A program made the translations under genes and the position numbers. Below, in pieces: positions 1-12,246 of a stretch of DNA of 64,000 nucleotides (position 1 is its first letter; each line of letters starts with the position of its first letter). Source of the DNA: Mesodorylaimus sp. YZB2_4 (taxonomy: Eukaryota > Nematoda > Enoplea > Dorylaimida > Dorylaimidae); the NCBI GenBank assembly GCA_030248295.1, contig JASANH010001401.1, positions 25,856-89,855 of the forward strand, given 5' to 3'. Below the pieces are notes generated by a model that was not told where the DNA came from, did not search any database, and saw only the letters and a list, made by a program, of their open reading frames with translations.

Positions 1-1956
1 TTCAAATTTGTGCACAAATTCTCGGCATGTGCTGTGGTTGTTGATGCAGTAGCCAGATTAGTAGTAGTTGTGGGCAGCATAGTTGGGCCTAAACATGCAA
101 GCACTGAAGAATGCCACTGCCATAGTCGAGTCTGCCTTACTGTTGGATAAGGCTTTAGTGGTCGCTGGAACACTAGCAGCAGCCGAAGAATTGATCGCAG
201 GGACTAAAACATTGGAATACAATAAAAAATGGGGCGCAACTATTGTAGCTACTGTAGTGGACTGGTATCTTACTGCTGACGGAATTCATTAATAACATAA
301 ATGTGGAAGGGTGAGCGCTTGGCGCAGACTTGGTCAAAGCTGAAGATAATGCAGAGCTTGCTTCATCCATACTCGTTGTAGGTAGAGATGCGGGAGCCGT
401 GATTATTGGGCTGCTGCTTTCTAGCTTAACAGTTCTTGTGCTAGTCGTAGTTGCGAGCGTGGTGCTTGAGGCCGGCGTTACTCGTGGAGTATGAGTAGTG
501 GCCAACAAGGTAGACAGGGTTGTGCTCGTCGTAGCCGAAGTGCTAGACGTGGTGCTCGACGTGGTGATGATAACTAGCTTTGTTGTTGAGGTACTGGTTG
601 TCGTAGAAGTAGAGGATGTTGCTGGCTTTGTTAGTCCTGTCGTGGCTAAAACGTAGAGAAAACACTTCAGAACATTGTTCGACGGCCAGAAAACGTTGCT
701 TACAGGTTGGCCTCAAATCAAGCATGCATATGCCGTTGAGACCTTGCTCACAGTCGGCCATGATCCAGTTGTACAGACCAGTGTTGAAATCTTGCAGGAT
801 GTTCACGCAATCTCCAGGCCAAGAATCGGGCTCCCCTGGCTGATCCTGTCCCCACGGCGCCCAATCCTTACCTAATAAGTAAGGCTGCCCATCAGACCAC
901 TGGAACTGTTTGATCGTTCTATTGTAGAACAAACCGACCCAGAAATTTTGCATTTGGGAGCCCAGATAGCTGTAAAATCTAAAAGTCATGTCCCACTCGC
1001 TATTTGCGGCAAGTCACACTGGACCTTACTAGGTGGCGTAATCCCAAAGTTGCTTTTCCCGTGTGAATAGGACATGACTTTTGATACTGGCGCATGTCTC
1101 CGTAGCGTCAGCATAAGTGACCATATCTTTGTTGTATTTCATGCACGCGCCACCAAAACCGAAGAGACCAGGAGGACACGCTGAAAACTCTAGATTGCAC
1201 TAAAGCTGTGATAGCCATATGGTTTGGAGGTGTGTCTTGTGGACTGACTGACTTACATATTGGTTCGAAAGTTGGCAAAGTAAACGGTGTGCCTAAAAGG
1301 TGATTTGAGCTTAACAGAGTAACACCAGCTGTGCGGCTAGTACTTACCTGTTCCAACAGTTGTGGGCAAAAATTTGATGCAAACTGTCACCATAGGGGAC
1401 TCGCATTTTGCTGAAATCCATACTAGACCCTGGTCGGTCGATGCCATATCGGGCTTCATTACAACACAATGGCCGACGTCGAAGTTAGGCTGTCCAGGGC
1501 CCCACGGTACCCAATCCTTTTTGGGGTCATAGGTAGTAGCATCAGACCAAGTCCAGACGTCTGTCTTTTCATCATGATGAAGACCAACCCAAATTTTGGT
1601 CAACTCGGAGGGACCAGCCCTAAACAGCCAACGAAAGGAGATCAATGCTGAACACGCTTTGCCTTAGTGAAATTCATACACTTTTATAATAGACCATTGG
1701 GTTGGATCTTTCATAACGAACATGGCTGCCTGCGCTTTCTCACACGTCGCCTGAGCGACACTCCAAGGTGCTGATTTTCCCATCATTACACAGAGACCAG
1801 CCATTTCTGTGTACGTTTCCGGGCATTCTCCTTAAAAATGAACACTCGACTAGCTGATTGGTGGCCAAATATTCGAAGGGGCCTACCTGAACAGAAAAAG
1901 ACTTCAAATACGATTATTAGTATCACATACAGAATAGGCGTTGGTAGTTTTCTCAT
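1..1956 (-). CDS. Secreted double C-type lectin with mucin-like tail, copy A (partial, runs off left edge)
   Basis: The first exon starts at the ATG at 1954-1956 and encodes a hydrophobic signal peptide beginning MRKLPTPILYVILIIVFEVF, cut by a GTAGGC donor. The next exon (about 1850-1700) gives the start of lectin domain 1 (ECPETYTEMAGLCVMM). The exon at 1645-1340 completes it with IWVGLHHDEK, WVPWGPGQPN and a C-terminal Cys. A second lectin domain follows (about 1190-1075 and 985-720) with NFWVGLFYNRT, QPGEPDSWPGDC and NWIMADCEQ. From about 650 down to the window edge the protein is Thr/Ser-rich and mucin-like, with small introns, and the PAN domain seen in the sister genes would lie outside the window. 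Both lectin domains lack the WND calcium motif. The protein is probably secreted and heavily O-glycosylated. The lectin fold is certain; a sugar ligand is inference. Confidence 0.85.
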
Positions 1957-2431
1957 AATTCACATATAATTAGAAGACAAGGGCCCTTCTCGTCTTTCAT
2001 AGTCTTCATCAGTACATCGTACCTTACAAGGCCTGTAACAGTCACTATTCTGCTTCAGTTTGCTTCGAGGTAGTCCCGTAGCAACGCCGCGCAATGACGA
2101 GTCCACCGGGAAATAGGTTCTATTCTCTCACGCAGCGGATAATGTTAGAAGGGGTGGTCTTGTGCTTAAATTCTTCTTCCCAAATTCTAGTCAAGAAGGT
2201 CAACTTGCGAATGCTCCGATCTGAATTCGGCTTGGGCAATATGGGAAGGGGCGATAAACGCAGATCACCATCATTTTACTAGCCACTGGACAGGTCAGTT
2301 AAAAGCAAGAACCGCCCTCCCTCGCGCAATCACAGTCAATCAATCACAGCTTCTCCTAATCACTGGCCACTCAATGTCAACAACCAGAAACGTTTCTACT
2401 CGGCCACTCTTCGTGCGACCTCATCAATCAG
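1957..2431. other. Intergenic: 5' flank of lectin A and 3' flank of the dikinase gene
   Basis: No coding signal is convincing here. A local imperfect repeat of ATCA(A/G)T(C/T)ACAGCTTCTCC occurs around 2340 and 2429. The second copy contains the final codons of the dikinase gene. Confidence 0.5.
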
Positions 2432-5400
2432 TTACAGCTTCTCCAAGATTCCCGTACTCGCATCCAATCTTGCCCTGTCACCTAATGACATACTCTCATG
2501 AGTGCATATCAGTTTTAAAATTGTAACGATTTAATCCATACCCGTTTTGAACAGCTGAGTGGCATTTTGAGCATTGACAATGCAAGGTAAGCCGTACTCA
2601 CGGGCCACCACAGCGCCATGGGACAAAAGACCACCCAGTTCGGTCACGACTCCTGACAACATTGGAAAATAGGGTGACCAGCCGATATCGGTTGAAGTAG
2701 CGATAAGGATTTCGCCAGGCTAAAACAAAAAATTACGGAAATTAGATTCGTGTGATCAAGTATGCCTTGCAATACTTCAGAGTTCGAGGGCATGTCGGTG
2801 GCAGGGCCAAGCAATCTCAGCACATACTGTACCTGCGTATCCTTAGCATCAATCAGCCTTCTAGCAACTCGGACAGGACCTTCCGTGAGTCCTTGCGACA
2901 CTGGCGTGCCTTTAATGACAACCGACGCAGGTGCATGTGCTTTATGAACATTCTGTTCGATCTAAAAAACGTCAGAAATACAACCACAAGGTCCTTCCTG
3001 AAAGGAAATCAGTCTTACAGGTTTGGGTTGTCCAATCATGACCTCTGGATAGTGGTGTGTCTTCAGAATGTGCATAAGCTTACGCCTGCGTACAGCCTTT
3101 GCCACCAATTTAGCTGGCCTCTCTTGAATCAAGTCGGCGATTTCGAGGTGTGACAAGTAAAAAATAAGTTCTGAATCTGGTAGATAGCCCTAAGGTGGTG
3201 ATGATTTCGCATTAGATTCAAATTAATGTGAGATCAGAGTAAGAGACAAACCTGATTTGCTAAAAGTGTTCCTAGCTGGCGATATCCGCCTCGAATTAAA
3301 TCTGTCACTTTAATGGCCACGTTCTAGAAAACAAGACCTAAGGTCTGCTATGTTCTTCTACACGGAATAAGTGGAGCATACTCGTACCTTGGAATGTTCC
3401 CGTCGGACAACCCCAGTTCGGGCAACTGGCACGAAAAATTTCAGCAATTGTCTGAAACAGCGGTTAATCCTAGAATTAGAGCCAAACGCCGCGGCGCGAC
3501 TAACCTTTGAACGAAACCAATACTCTTCAACTTCGCGATGGCTTCTTCCACCGATAGTTCCTCCTTCTTAGTCCACAGTGACTTCTCGTCGCGAAGCATA
3601 GTCTGAAGAAAAAGTCGAGCATGCATCTTTACAAAAACTGGCGGCAATCTTCGACTCACTTGCAACGTAGCAATAAGAGATGTTGGGTCGGACTTCCATG
3701 ACGTAGCCCCAATGTCAATCTAAACCATTCGCTCGGGAGAGATCAGCTGAGAAAAGATATATAAGATGCCTTACTTCGGCGATGCTCCTGTGCCCATGTT
3801 TAGCCAAAAATTCTTGGAACTTTGTACCAGCTTGACCTGATTCAGACCCGTTGAGCCAGTCCATAGCATCGGACGGTTTCATTTCCTGAAACTCTCTGGC
3901 TCGTCCAGCCGTGATAATTGTCTGAGCCAGCTCTTTTATTGCAGCAGGCACATCAGCACTGACGATGTTCTGGCAACTAGAGAACAAGGTGGCTATGTCC
4001 GAGAAGTGGTCCGCTGTGAGCTCTAAAAATATGTTGATACATTCCAGATCGGCAGTTATCAACTCAGCTCACTCAACGCACCTTGATTAGGGTCCCGGGG
4101 AAGTAAGACGGCAGCCACGAAGTTGTAGCCAAAGGAGGAGGCCATACTGTTCCGTAAGTGATAGTACCATACCTAAAAGACGGGCCAGTAGATATGCATT
4201 AAATAAGACATAGCGCTGGCCCGCACCCCAGCTGCCTCCTTCAGGCTCTTTTCGATTTGAGCATAAAGCAACTTCGGATCTTGCACGGCTCCCAAGTCAA
4301 GCTTATAATTTTCAAAGTGATGCGTCTCTTTCTCTTGTATTGATGGCACGATCACAAATGTATTCTAAAATTGATCGTAACCAGATTTGGTTCACCTCGT
4401 AATGTTCGTAGACTTACCCATAGCACGTCAATGAAACGGTAAATTTGAGTAAACACGCTCGGTATGCCAAACCGATCGACGGCCGTCTTCTTGACATCCG
4501 GCCGGTTCAATGGATGGCCCATAAAGCAAATTTCTGGCACTCTCGTATCTTCCATATAGCCGATCTCGCGATAGAAGGTCTAACAATGGTACCATCTTGT
4601 TTGACCATCGCATCTACTGAGGGAGTGCTAGCATCGGGTACGACTTACTTCCATCATGTTGAATAAGGCCCGATTGCAATTTGTGTGAAGCATTGTCCTG
4701 GCGTAGGGATTGATCTCATCGATCCCTCTAGAGGCTCGCATGGCCTAAAACTGCAAAAAGTGAATTGTTCCGACACGATAACAGCTTCAAATGGCTCACG
4801 TGTCCAGAGACTTCAATGGCTGTGACTTGAGTACTCAGTGACAAGGGTGTTTGTGGTTCGGACATGACTTCGCTAAAAAACATCGAATAAAAAACAGCTA
4901 ATTATAATAATTACCATCGCGTACCCGACGTTGGCAGTAGTGTAGCAGTCGTCGTCATTGCGGATGGCGTCATCAAACTCATGCATCAGATCGTACTCAG
5001 TCTCGGTTTCTAGCGACGTTATATCGCGTGCCTTAAACAATATGCTTTCAATTTTGATACTTGTACAGTATCTGGCCCAAGGCCGTGTAGCGGGTAGGTG
5101 TCTGCTTTCATGCAAGGTATAAGCACATGCAGGCGGGTGCTCATGCCGGCCTGCGTTTGATGACGTAACGTTAGCAAAACATGAACACGTGGTGGTCTGT
5201 TTACTCAGATTGTCTTTTCCTTATCGACTGAGCAGCTATCAGATCTTCTGACATTGTCCCATCGTCCTCCTTCTTCAAGCGCCCTCGAGACCTTTGATTG
5301 GAACAGTCGACTTTGCCCCAACCATCACTACCCTACTTATCTACGTAAGATGCCAACTTTTCCTCGCTAGGCGTTATCGTGACGCAATTTTGGCACTCTC

Positions 5401-8400
5401 ACGCGCAAAAACGTTGAGCTTTAAGAATGCTTTTACCAAGTGGGATTACGTTATCAGTCGGAAAGGCCAAATTCAGTGATCCAATTAGCTGAACCAGAGT
5501 GCCCTCTCCGCAAATACACATGTATATAAGCACGGGCGGAATATCGTAATGTCACTGCAACCAAGTCGACCCTCATCCTTACTAACGACATTTTGCTCAA
5601 GTCCACAATGCGTACTGTAGTTCTGGTCTGCCTTGCTCTAGCCTTTCCAGCGTGGTCACTGCCCGTCGAAAACGTGAAGCTATGGAAATCGCCATTTTCG
5701 TTGGGCGGAAGCACAGACCCCGAAATCCAAATGTCACCAGTAAGGTTTGGAGAGGTAGCTTGTCTCGATATGAAGTCAATATATCTCTTAAATTCAGGAC
5801 CAACTTATCGAATACTGGGGCTACCCTGCTGAACAGTACACTGTGGTCACTGACGATGGCTACATCCTACCTCTCTATCGCATCCCACGTGCAAAGGGCG
5901 AAGCACCAAGCACGCAAGCTACCAAGAAGCCAGTCGTGTACCTGCAACACGGTTTGGAGAACAGCGCAGCCGACTGGGTCATCAACTTGCCCAGCGAATC
6001 GGCCGCCTTCGTCTTCGCCGACGCTGGTTTCGACGTGGATTGGAAACTTCCGAGGCACCCTATACAGCGAACACCACACGACCCTTTCGACCAAGGATCA
6101 CCAATTCTGGCAGTTCAGCTGGGACGAAATGGCCAATTACGACTTGCCCGCTTTGCTCAATAAGACCTTGGAAATCAGCGGAGCCAGTCAAGTCTACTAC
6201 GTGGCACACTCCATGGGCACCATTACCGGCTTTGCTCAATTCTCTAACGACAAGGAACTGGCCAAAAAGATCAAGCACTTCTACGCTATGGGACCAGTGC
6301 TGAACATGAGACATGTGCAAGGGCCCGTCAAGATCGGTGCTCCCTTCACCAAATCTGCCAGTTTGGTCGCCTCTAGTAAGTACCGACCTTGTTAGAATCT
6401 TCCTCACACTCATGGCCAATTTTTAGTTCTGGGAGTCGATGAATTCCTGCCAAACTCCAAATTGCAACAAATGGTGGCCAAATATATATGCCCGCAGCCA
6501 CTCACCGACATTCTCTGCCAAAACGTTTTGGTCATGATATCTGGACCGACTGGTCAGATCAACTCCAGCCGAATGCCAGTCATCGATGCTCACAGCCCTG
6601 CTGGCACATCCGTCCAAAATGTTGTTCACTTTGGCCAGATGATCAACAGCGGCCTGTTCCAAGCTTACGACTACGGAAGCGCCAAGGCCAACCGCGCCAA
6701 GTATGGAACCGACCAGCCACCGATTTATGATGTCTCGAAAATGAATATACCCATTTCGATCTACTACGGAGGCAACGACTGGCTGGCCCCAGCATCCGAC
6801 GTTCTCTACGCTATATCGCAGTTCCCGAAAGTAGTCGATTCGTTGTTCTTGCCTGATTTCAATCATATGGACTTCGCCTGGGGCGTCAGGGCTGCTCCTC
6901 AAGTTTATCAACCCATCGTCAAATCCATCAACAACGACTTCAAGGCTTAGAACAAGGGACGATGACAAGCCTAATCGAACGCAGGGTCGATATTCCACAA
7001 AATGTGGAGAATGAGAACAGGGTATTAGTGATAGACGCCATGTGCCTTACGACAAAAATCTTATATTCTTTTGCAAATAAAGTTCATTACTTCTTGATCA
7101 AAGCCCTTGAAACACTCTGCCATTTTGCATGTGAATCTTTTGCTAATGTGCAAAATCATTTCCCTGCGCTATAGTAAGCAAACGGAAGCATAATTGGAAG
7201 AACCTGATATGCCCTCATCTTATCTGGCTCGTACGCATGAGCAGATTAAAAATATATCTCCTTTCTGTTCTTTAAACAACATCTAAAAGGTACTCGTATC
7301 TTACCTGAAGCAAATAAATATTCCCGTTGCGTACAGCCCATTCGATATCTTTCGGCTTTCCATTTGATGCATGCTCAAGCTAAAGAAAAAGCTTTGCAAA
7401 ATTTTCTTTTATTGATAGTGATAGGCTTTTCTGCAGGAATCATTCAAATTCAGGCGCCATTTTTGGAATAGAGACACTATCAAGAGCTTTCTAACCATGA
7501 TGCCAATTTCGCCAAGTTTTATAGCCAGTGCTTGATCCAGGCAACACGACTTGTTTGCTTCATCTGAAAAGTAACAGAGGTCAAACCACAGTCAGCTTCT
7601 TATACCTGCAGTACATGCTTACTCCCGAGCACCACTTTGTTCCAGGATACAGTGTCTTGAAAATAGGATCGATCGAGAGTGATTGTGTCAGGAGTGACAG
7701 CACCACTCACGACAAGCTGCAAGCTTACTGCTCAAGAGAAGAATCGATTCGGTAAACTATGATCTTACTTCTCCCAAACCCGGATTAGCATTAATAATTA
7801 TTTTCAGTGGGTCCCCATCCACTGGGTCCACTGTGAATAAAACTCCGGATACGTCGGACTCTATCATTTCCTGCACTACCACTGAGACTGGATGTGTTAA
7901 TGGTTGGCCGTGCTGTCTAAAGATAAACCGACAGTACTGGGCGGTTCGTTGAGCGATTTCAATTCGAAGTCATACTTGCGATATTGCACAGCAGGCAAGC
8001 GAAATTGTGACGCCCAGCAAAGACGTAGCGCTTCGCAGATCTATAATTCAATTCAATGTTTTTCATCTGCAGATCCTGGTCCTAGCATTTTACTCACATT
8101 CTGCAGTCCCTGGCGATCAAGGTAAGTTTCCAATTGACCAGCCGTAGATAAATCCGAGCTATCTTCACCAACAGCGGACGATCGGACTGCGAATTTCTTG
8201 TCAGTCCAACCAGTCAAAGCGAAGCATCGATTTAATTCGTACTCAATACTTGACTTCAATTTTTTTGAAAGTTCACTTTCGGAAAACAGTTGTTCGATTC
8301 TGAAACGAGTATCGCCCGCGTACAATCTAAGGAAGCAGTGATTATATTATCGCTCACTGTCGGCAAGTAGATTCCAACTGATCAGCTGAGAGCCTGCAAA

Positions 8401-10743
8401 GAGAATCGAGTGAGACTGCTGTCCTTGGCTATATGCTCTTCCGTACTGGCCATAAGTTTCCAGTTCATTCACAAGCTTCTTCAAATTCTCGTTTTCATTA
8501 ATGTGCGCCGTGTAAGCAGCGGTCGTGACACAAAACCCAGAAGGAACGGTGAACTGAAACACGACGTGATTGATCTTTGCATCTGATGAACCTGCTTTAC
8601 TGTACCTCCCCTTGTAGCTGCGATAGATAAGCCAAGTTGCAACCCTTTCCTCCAGTCAAATCGCTTGATGAGGCAGCCCGGTGGCTAAGTGGTAATATAA
8701 AGAGAGAAGCCTCGGCCGAAGTATATTCTAAAAGCATGATGCGAGGATCACAGGTACAAAAGAACTCATGTATGGCGAAACAAAACTACAGTTCCTGCTC
8801 GGGGCTCCTACCTTGTAAAAGGCTCAGTTAGCAATATGTCTTGATATCTAATTTCTTATTGTGAGTCTCTTACTGTTCAAAGTTCATCGAAAACACATGT
8901 TGATGGGATTAACGCAACAAAATTCCTTGCTCCGCCCCCACAGAGCACTATCACTCACTGTATTTAGGCGAGTGATATGGAATTTCAGTATCGATTGACT
9001 GCGGAATCAGCGGCTGGCCTTTCGATGATGACAGTAAATTGAATCCGTATCCACTCAGACCGTTCAGATCAAACTTAGCCAACCTTAGACAGGTCGTTTC
9101 GACAGTCTTATCACCAGTCAATAATAACGGCACTGCTATCTCTTTTTGAGCCCGGAGAAGAAAATGCTTCTTGTCTAAACAAGAACAATATGTTAAATAT
9201 AAGGAAAGAGAGCACTTAAACGTTATCATACCAGACGAGAACGGCAAACAGAGGAGGTCCGACTGCGCACTTGATTGGTCCTCGTAAATCAGATTGCCGT
9301 CAGTGACAGAAGTATATCGACCGCATGGCCAGTTTATGTAGCCGAATCCAAAACTAGAAGTAAATTCGACTATGATCCGTGATGCCATTTGACTGCCAGT
9401 CCAGGCTACCTCTTTAATGTCCCCATAACTTCCATCGACCCCAGAAACATGTAGGTACCGTTCTGAAGAAAAGAATTATACAGCCACGAGCCAAAAAAGA
9501 CGACTTTCCAAATACCTCAAATGCTACGACATGAGCCTCAAGTTTGGACAGCGCGTCCCAAGAGAGGTTAGCTGAAAAAGAAACCGCAGTGTTCTAGCAA
9601 GTGACAGCAAAGGTCGAGAAAGCCCTTACTTGACATGCGCGATTTTAGGCAATGCATCGATATCTCAGAGACCAGTACTTCATCACGATTCACGATCTTC
9701 ATGTCACCAATCAGTTGACCCCATTGGTGCGTGATTCGAGGTTTCGCCCTGCGGGTAAAAAAGGTGGGTACAGACAGGGGACTCAAAAAGGCGTGATCAG
9801 ATTTACCCATTGATCAATTGAAACAGATCTTTAGTCCATAAACTTCGAGCCAATGACTTAGAGAGCATGCTCGGATCATGATCAGTGTCGAATTCAAAAA
9901 GGTCAGTATTCACGTTCCACCTGAAAAGGTGCGATGGCTTTCATCAATTTATTTTACGCATCGTATTCGTAACTGCTTACCATCCATTTATTTTCAAATG
10001 CACCAAAGTCGACTCGTCGTCGTCTGACGCGTTGAAGATGCCTTTCCTAAACTAGCTCGGAATCAAATCATGCAATCCCCAGTTCCACATCTTTGCGCAC
10101 CTAACAGTGGTGCTTATCCAAACTCTCCATTTTCGACAAGGCTCTCGTAATTCGAATCGCAAGCCCTTTCCGACAAACACCCGCTTGTCATTTTTAAACT
10201 TTTTCTGCACTGTGGCTGGATGCTCCGGCAAAGTATAGACCTGATCTTGATAGCGAACTACCAGCCAAACTTCGGTGTGCTCTTGCCTATGGGTAAGTGA
10301 GACAAAGCAAGAATTCCCTTGTTTGTCCATTCCAATGAACTGAATTGAATCCATCTGAAACCCAAACAAGGCCATCCGATGGATAACTTGCAAATAGGGC
10401 GAATCGCCCGCACTTACGCCATTTTCTCCTAGTTCTCTTGGAGAATCCTTCACCCAATCCTCCTCCATTGGCACCATCTTCGAGGCAAAGTTTTCTAAAC
10501 TGCGCCGTTTTCGTTTTAGTGCACATCGCTTTGCGAATTTGGCCAAAAATACAGGATAAGTCAAAGCAAATTTAAACAAATGGACTAGTTTCTCTGAAAA
10601 GTATACTCCGTTACTAAAAAGTCATAAAAACGACACAACACTATCCGACCTGACAAAGCTTTATGTCTCCACAAGGCACTGGCAGAAATCAACTTGCTCA
10701 TTAGCAACGATAAAATCGTCACCAATGTTAGAGTTAGCCACAT
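2432..10743 (-). CDS. Membrane-anchored ATP-dependent dikinase, PEP synthase / rifampin phosphotransferase-like
   Basis: A many-exon gene starts with MWLTLTLVTILSLLM (ATG at 10741-10743), a signal anchor. An N-terminal animal-type region follows (10580-8950). The ATP-binding half reads GGKGCNLAYL (8650), VPSGFCVTTAAY (8540), FAVRSSAVGEDS (8200) and VQEMIESDVSGVLFTVDP (7880). GKPKDIEWAVRNGNIYLLQ (7380-7305) is spliced to ARDITSLETETEYDLMHEFD (5031). A linker domain of several hundred residues (4900-2960) leads to the swivelling phosphohistidine domain with TSTDIGW and TELGGLLSHGAVVARE; the catalytic His codon is at 2618-2620. The last exon ends GDRARLDASTGILEKL before TAA at 2432. No PEP/pyruvate-binding barrel follows, so the domain order matches rifampin phosphotransferase rather than true PEP synthase. 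Family knowledge predicts ATP cleavage to AMP and phosphate with phosphoryl transfer through His; the acceptor is unknown. The exon join near 8660-8950 is unresolved. Confidence 0.88.
5523..5529 (+). promoter_or_regulatory. TATA box of the nested acid lipase gene
   Basis: TATATAA lies 79 bases upstream of the lipase ATG, in an intron of the gene on the other strand. It supports an independent promoter. Confidence 0.55.
5608..6950 (+). CDS. Secreted acid (gastric/lysosomal-type) lipase, with an apparent frameshift
   Basis: The ATG at 5608 begins a signal peptide (MRTVVLVCLALAFPAWS). After a 55-60 bp intron comes the AB-hydrolase lipase signature LIEYWGYPAEQYTVVTDDGY, then LQHGLENSAADW (oxyanion region). 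Downstream are FWQFSWDEMANYDLP, the nucleophile elbow AHSMGT, an intron at 6376-6425, GGNDWLAP (acid residue) and FNHMDFAWG (catalytic His). The triad Ser-Asp-His is therefore present. At about 6035-6038 the reading frame breaks: FDV is followed in the original frame by DWKLP, while the family's expected WIGNFRGTLYSEHH continues in another frame, as if two bases of GTGTGG were lost. Expected activity is hydrolysis of triglycerides or cholesteryl esters in gut or lysosome. The gene lies entirely within an intron of the opposite-strand dikinase gene. It may be a recent pseudogene or carry an assembly error. Confidence 0.85.
7076..7081 (+). promoter_or_regulatory. Polyadenylation signal of the acid lipase gene
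   Basis: AATAAA lies 126 bases after the lipase stop codon and upstream of the next dikinase exon (7305). Confidence 0.6.
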
Positions 10744-12246
10744 TTTCGGTAAGCGAAACTTGGAATCGAATTTCGAGTCTGGACAACGGAATTGCGAGGC
10801 GAACGAAAACTGATGCCTACTAAGCCCAAAGACGAGGAGCCGTCGTCCTGGACGGCAAAGATAACTTTAGTGTAAAAGCTAATCGTACGCACGGGGCACA
10901 TTCCTTCCTTATCTAGCAGACAGGCCTACCTAGCATACTAGCACCATCGCACTATGCGTACAGCTCTGACGGTGGGGTGGCTGCACTGTTTCTGGTACAA
11001 ACGACCAGTTTTATTTCACAAGGCAGCAACTATAGACCCGAGCAGCACTATTAGTGAGATGTTCGAGTTCGAAAAGAACTTGTTTCGACCCTCTTTCTGA
11101 TCTGGGAGTAGAGTTTCCAGATTCAACTTGTTTCCGCGGGGTTTCACCGACTTCAAGTCTAAAGATCGCAGAAAGATGATCGCGACAACACAATCACAGC
11201 ATACAGTATGCGCATCCTTTTGAGAAAGGGCTCTAGAATTCCTGGTACTTGCCTAATTACCAGCCTGTTTTAACAAACACGGTTCCTGCAGCCGACCTCT
11301 CGCACTGATGATGAGGTGACAACCACGTGCGATGCGACCGCTGCTTCCGCAGCATAGTTCGATGCGATGCGACGTGCTGTGTGCGATGCGATCGGTACCA
11401 ATGCCTTGCCTTAGTTGGTCTAACTCTTGGGTCCCGAGAGCCAACGCGTCTTATAACACAGGGCGAAATGGTTTTATCTGCATATCTCGACAACCGGCCA
11501 TTGTTATGCAAAATCGTTTAGAGGATTATAGGTCGATAGGTAGGACATGCCAGTACCAAAAATTATTAAAATCTATCCCGCGGTTCTCGAATGGCGGCCC
11601 AAAAACCCCAAAAAAGTGCACAAAAACAATAATAACTGCAATTGTACAAAAGGAAGAACTATCTTCTATCACAGGCATCGTCCAGTTGCAACTTGATGCT
11701 GCAAACAGTCGGACGGGATAACTTCCAACAAGCCCTTGCGACCGCCTTTATTTGACGCATCGCATAACTTGTTGCGACCGTTGCATTCCTATATATATAG
11801 TATAGTTATATCCTCTTTACGATGCAGCAAATAAGCTTAATCGCGACGCCCGTTGTGATAGTATACTTGCTTGCGGAAAATATGGGTCGACTGCGTCAAT
11901 TAGCACCCTAAAGTGACGCATCGCATCGAACTATACTTCGGGCTTCATCTGTTTCCTTGTTCGAGCGATTGCTTTGCTTCTCTCACACATGCATTAGCAA
12001 TCGTGGGTTGGAGAGTGTGAAAATGTGCACGAGATTTTTCGCTCGCCCGCATTTGACGTGACTGCTCTCATGACTACATATATCACATGTAACTAGCATT
12101 AGCATACCCACTGACTGCAAGACTGTCGCACTTTGCAATATGCCTTCGTCTTCATTTGCACTTTGAGCTTTGCTGCATCAAGTTGCGCTCTCGTCCGAAG
12201 CGTTGACCAAGGCTTGCTACCGGGATCGAAAGCTAAGTAGGTAACG
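10744..12246. other. Intergenic, with dispersed GCGATGCGA-type repeats
   Basis: This is the 5' flank of the dikinase gene and of the plus-strand membrane protein gene. No exon is supported. Short repeats related to GCGATGCGAC and GACGCATCGCAT recur at about 11327-11400, 11755 and 11914. Confidence 0.5.
11327..11400. repeat. Cluster of GATGCGA motifs
   Basis: GTGCGATGCGACC, TTCGATGCGATGCGACG and GTGCGATGCGATCGG occur within 75 bases. The complementary form GACGCATCGCAT appears twice more at about 11755 and 11914. It could be a decayed tandem repeat or a cluster of binding sites. Confidence 0.5.

Noticed and set aside
7528-7755. Plus-strand 75-residue frame
   Set aside because: Antisense to dikinase exons (VVSGAVTPDTITLDRSYF and following), which are well supported.
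8640-8760. tRNA-like GGTGGCTAAGTGGTAA sequence on the plus strand
   Set aside because: It overlaps the dikinase exon region and lacks a T arm and acceptor stem.
2432-10743. Naming the large minus-strand gene a PEP synthase
   Set aside because: The PEP/pyruvate-binding barrel is absent and the gene ends straight after the phosphohistidine domain, so the substrate is left open.
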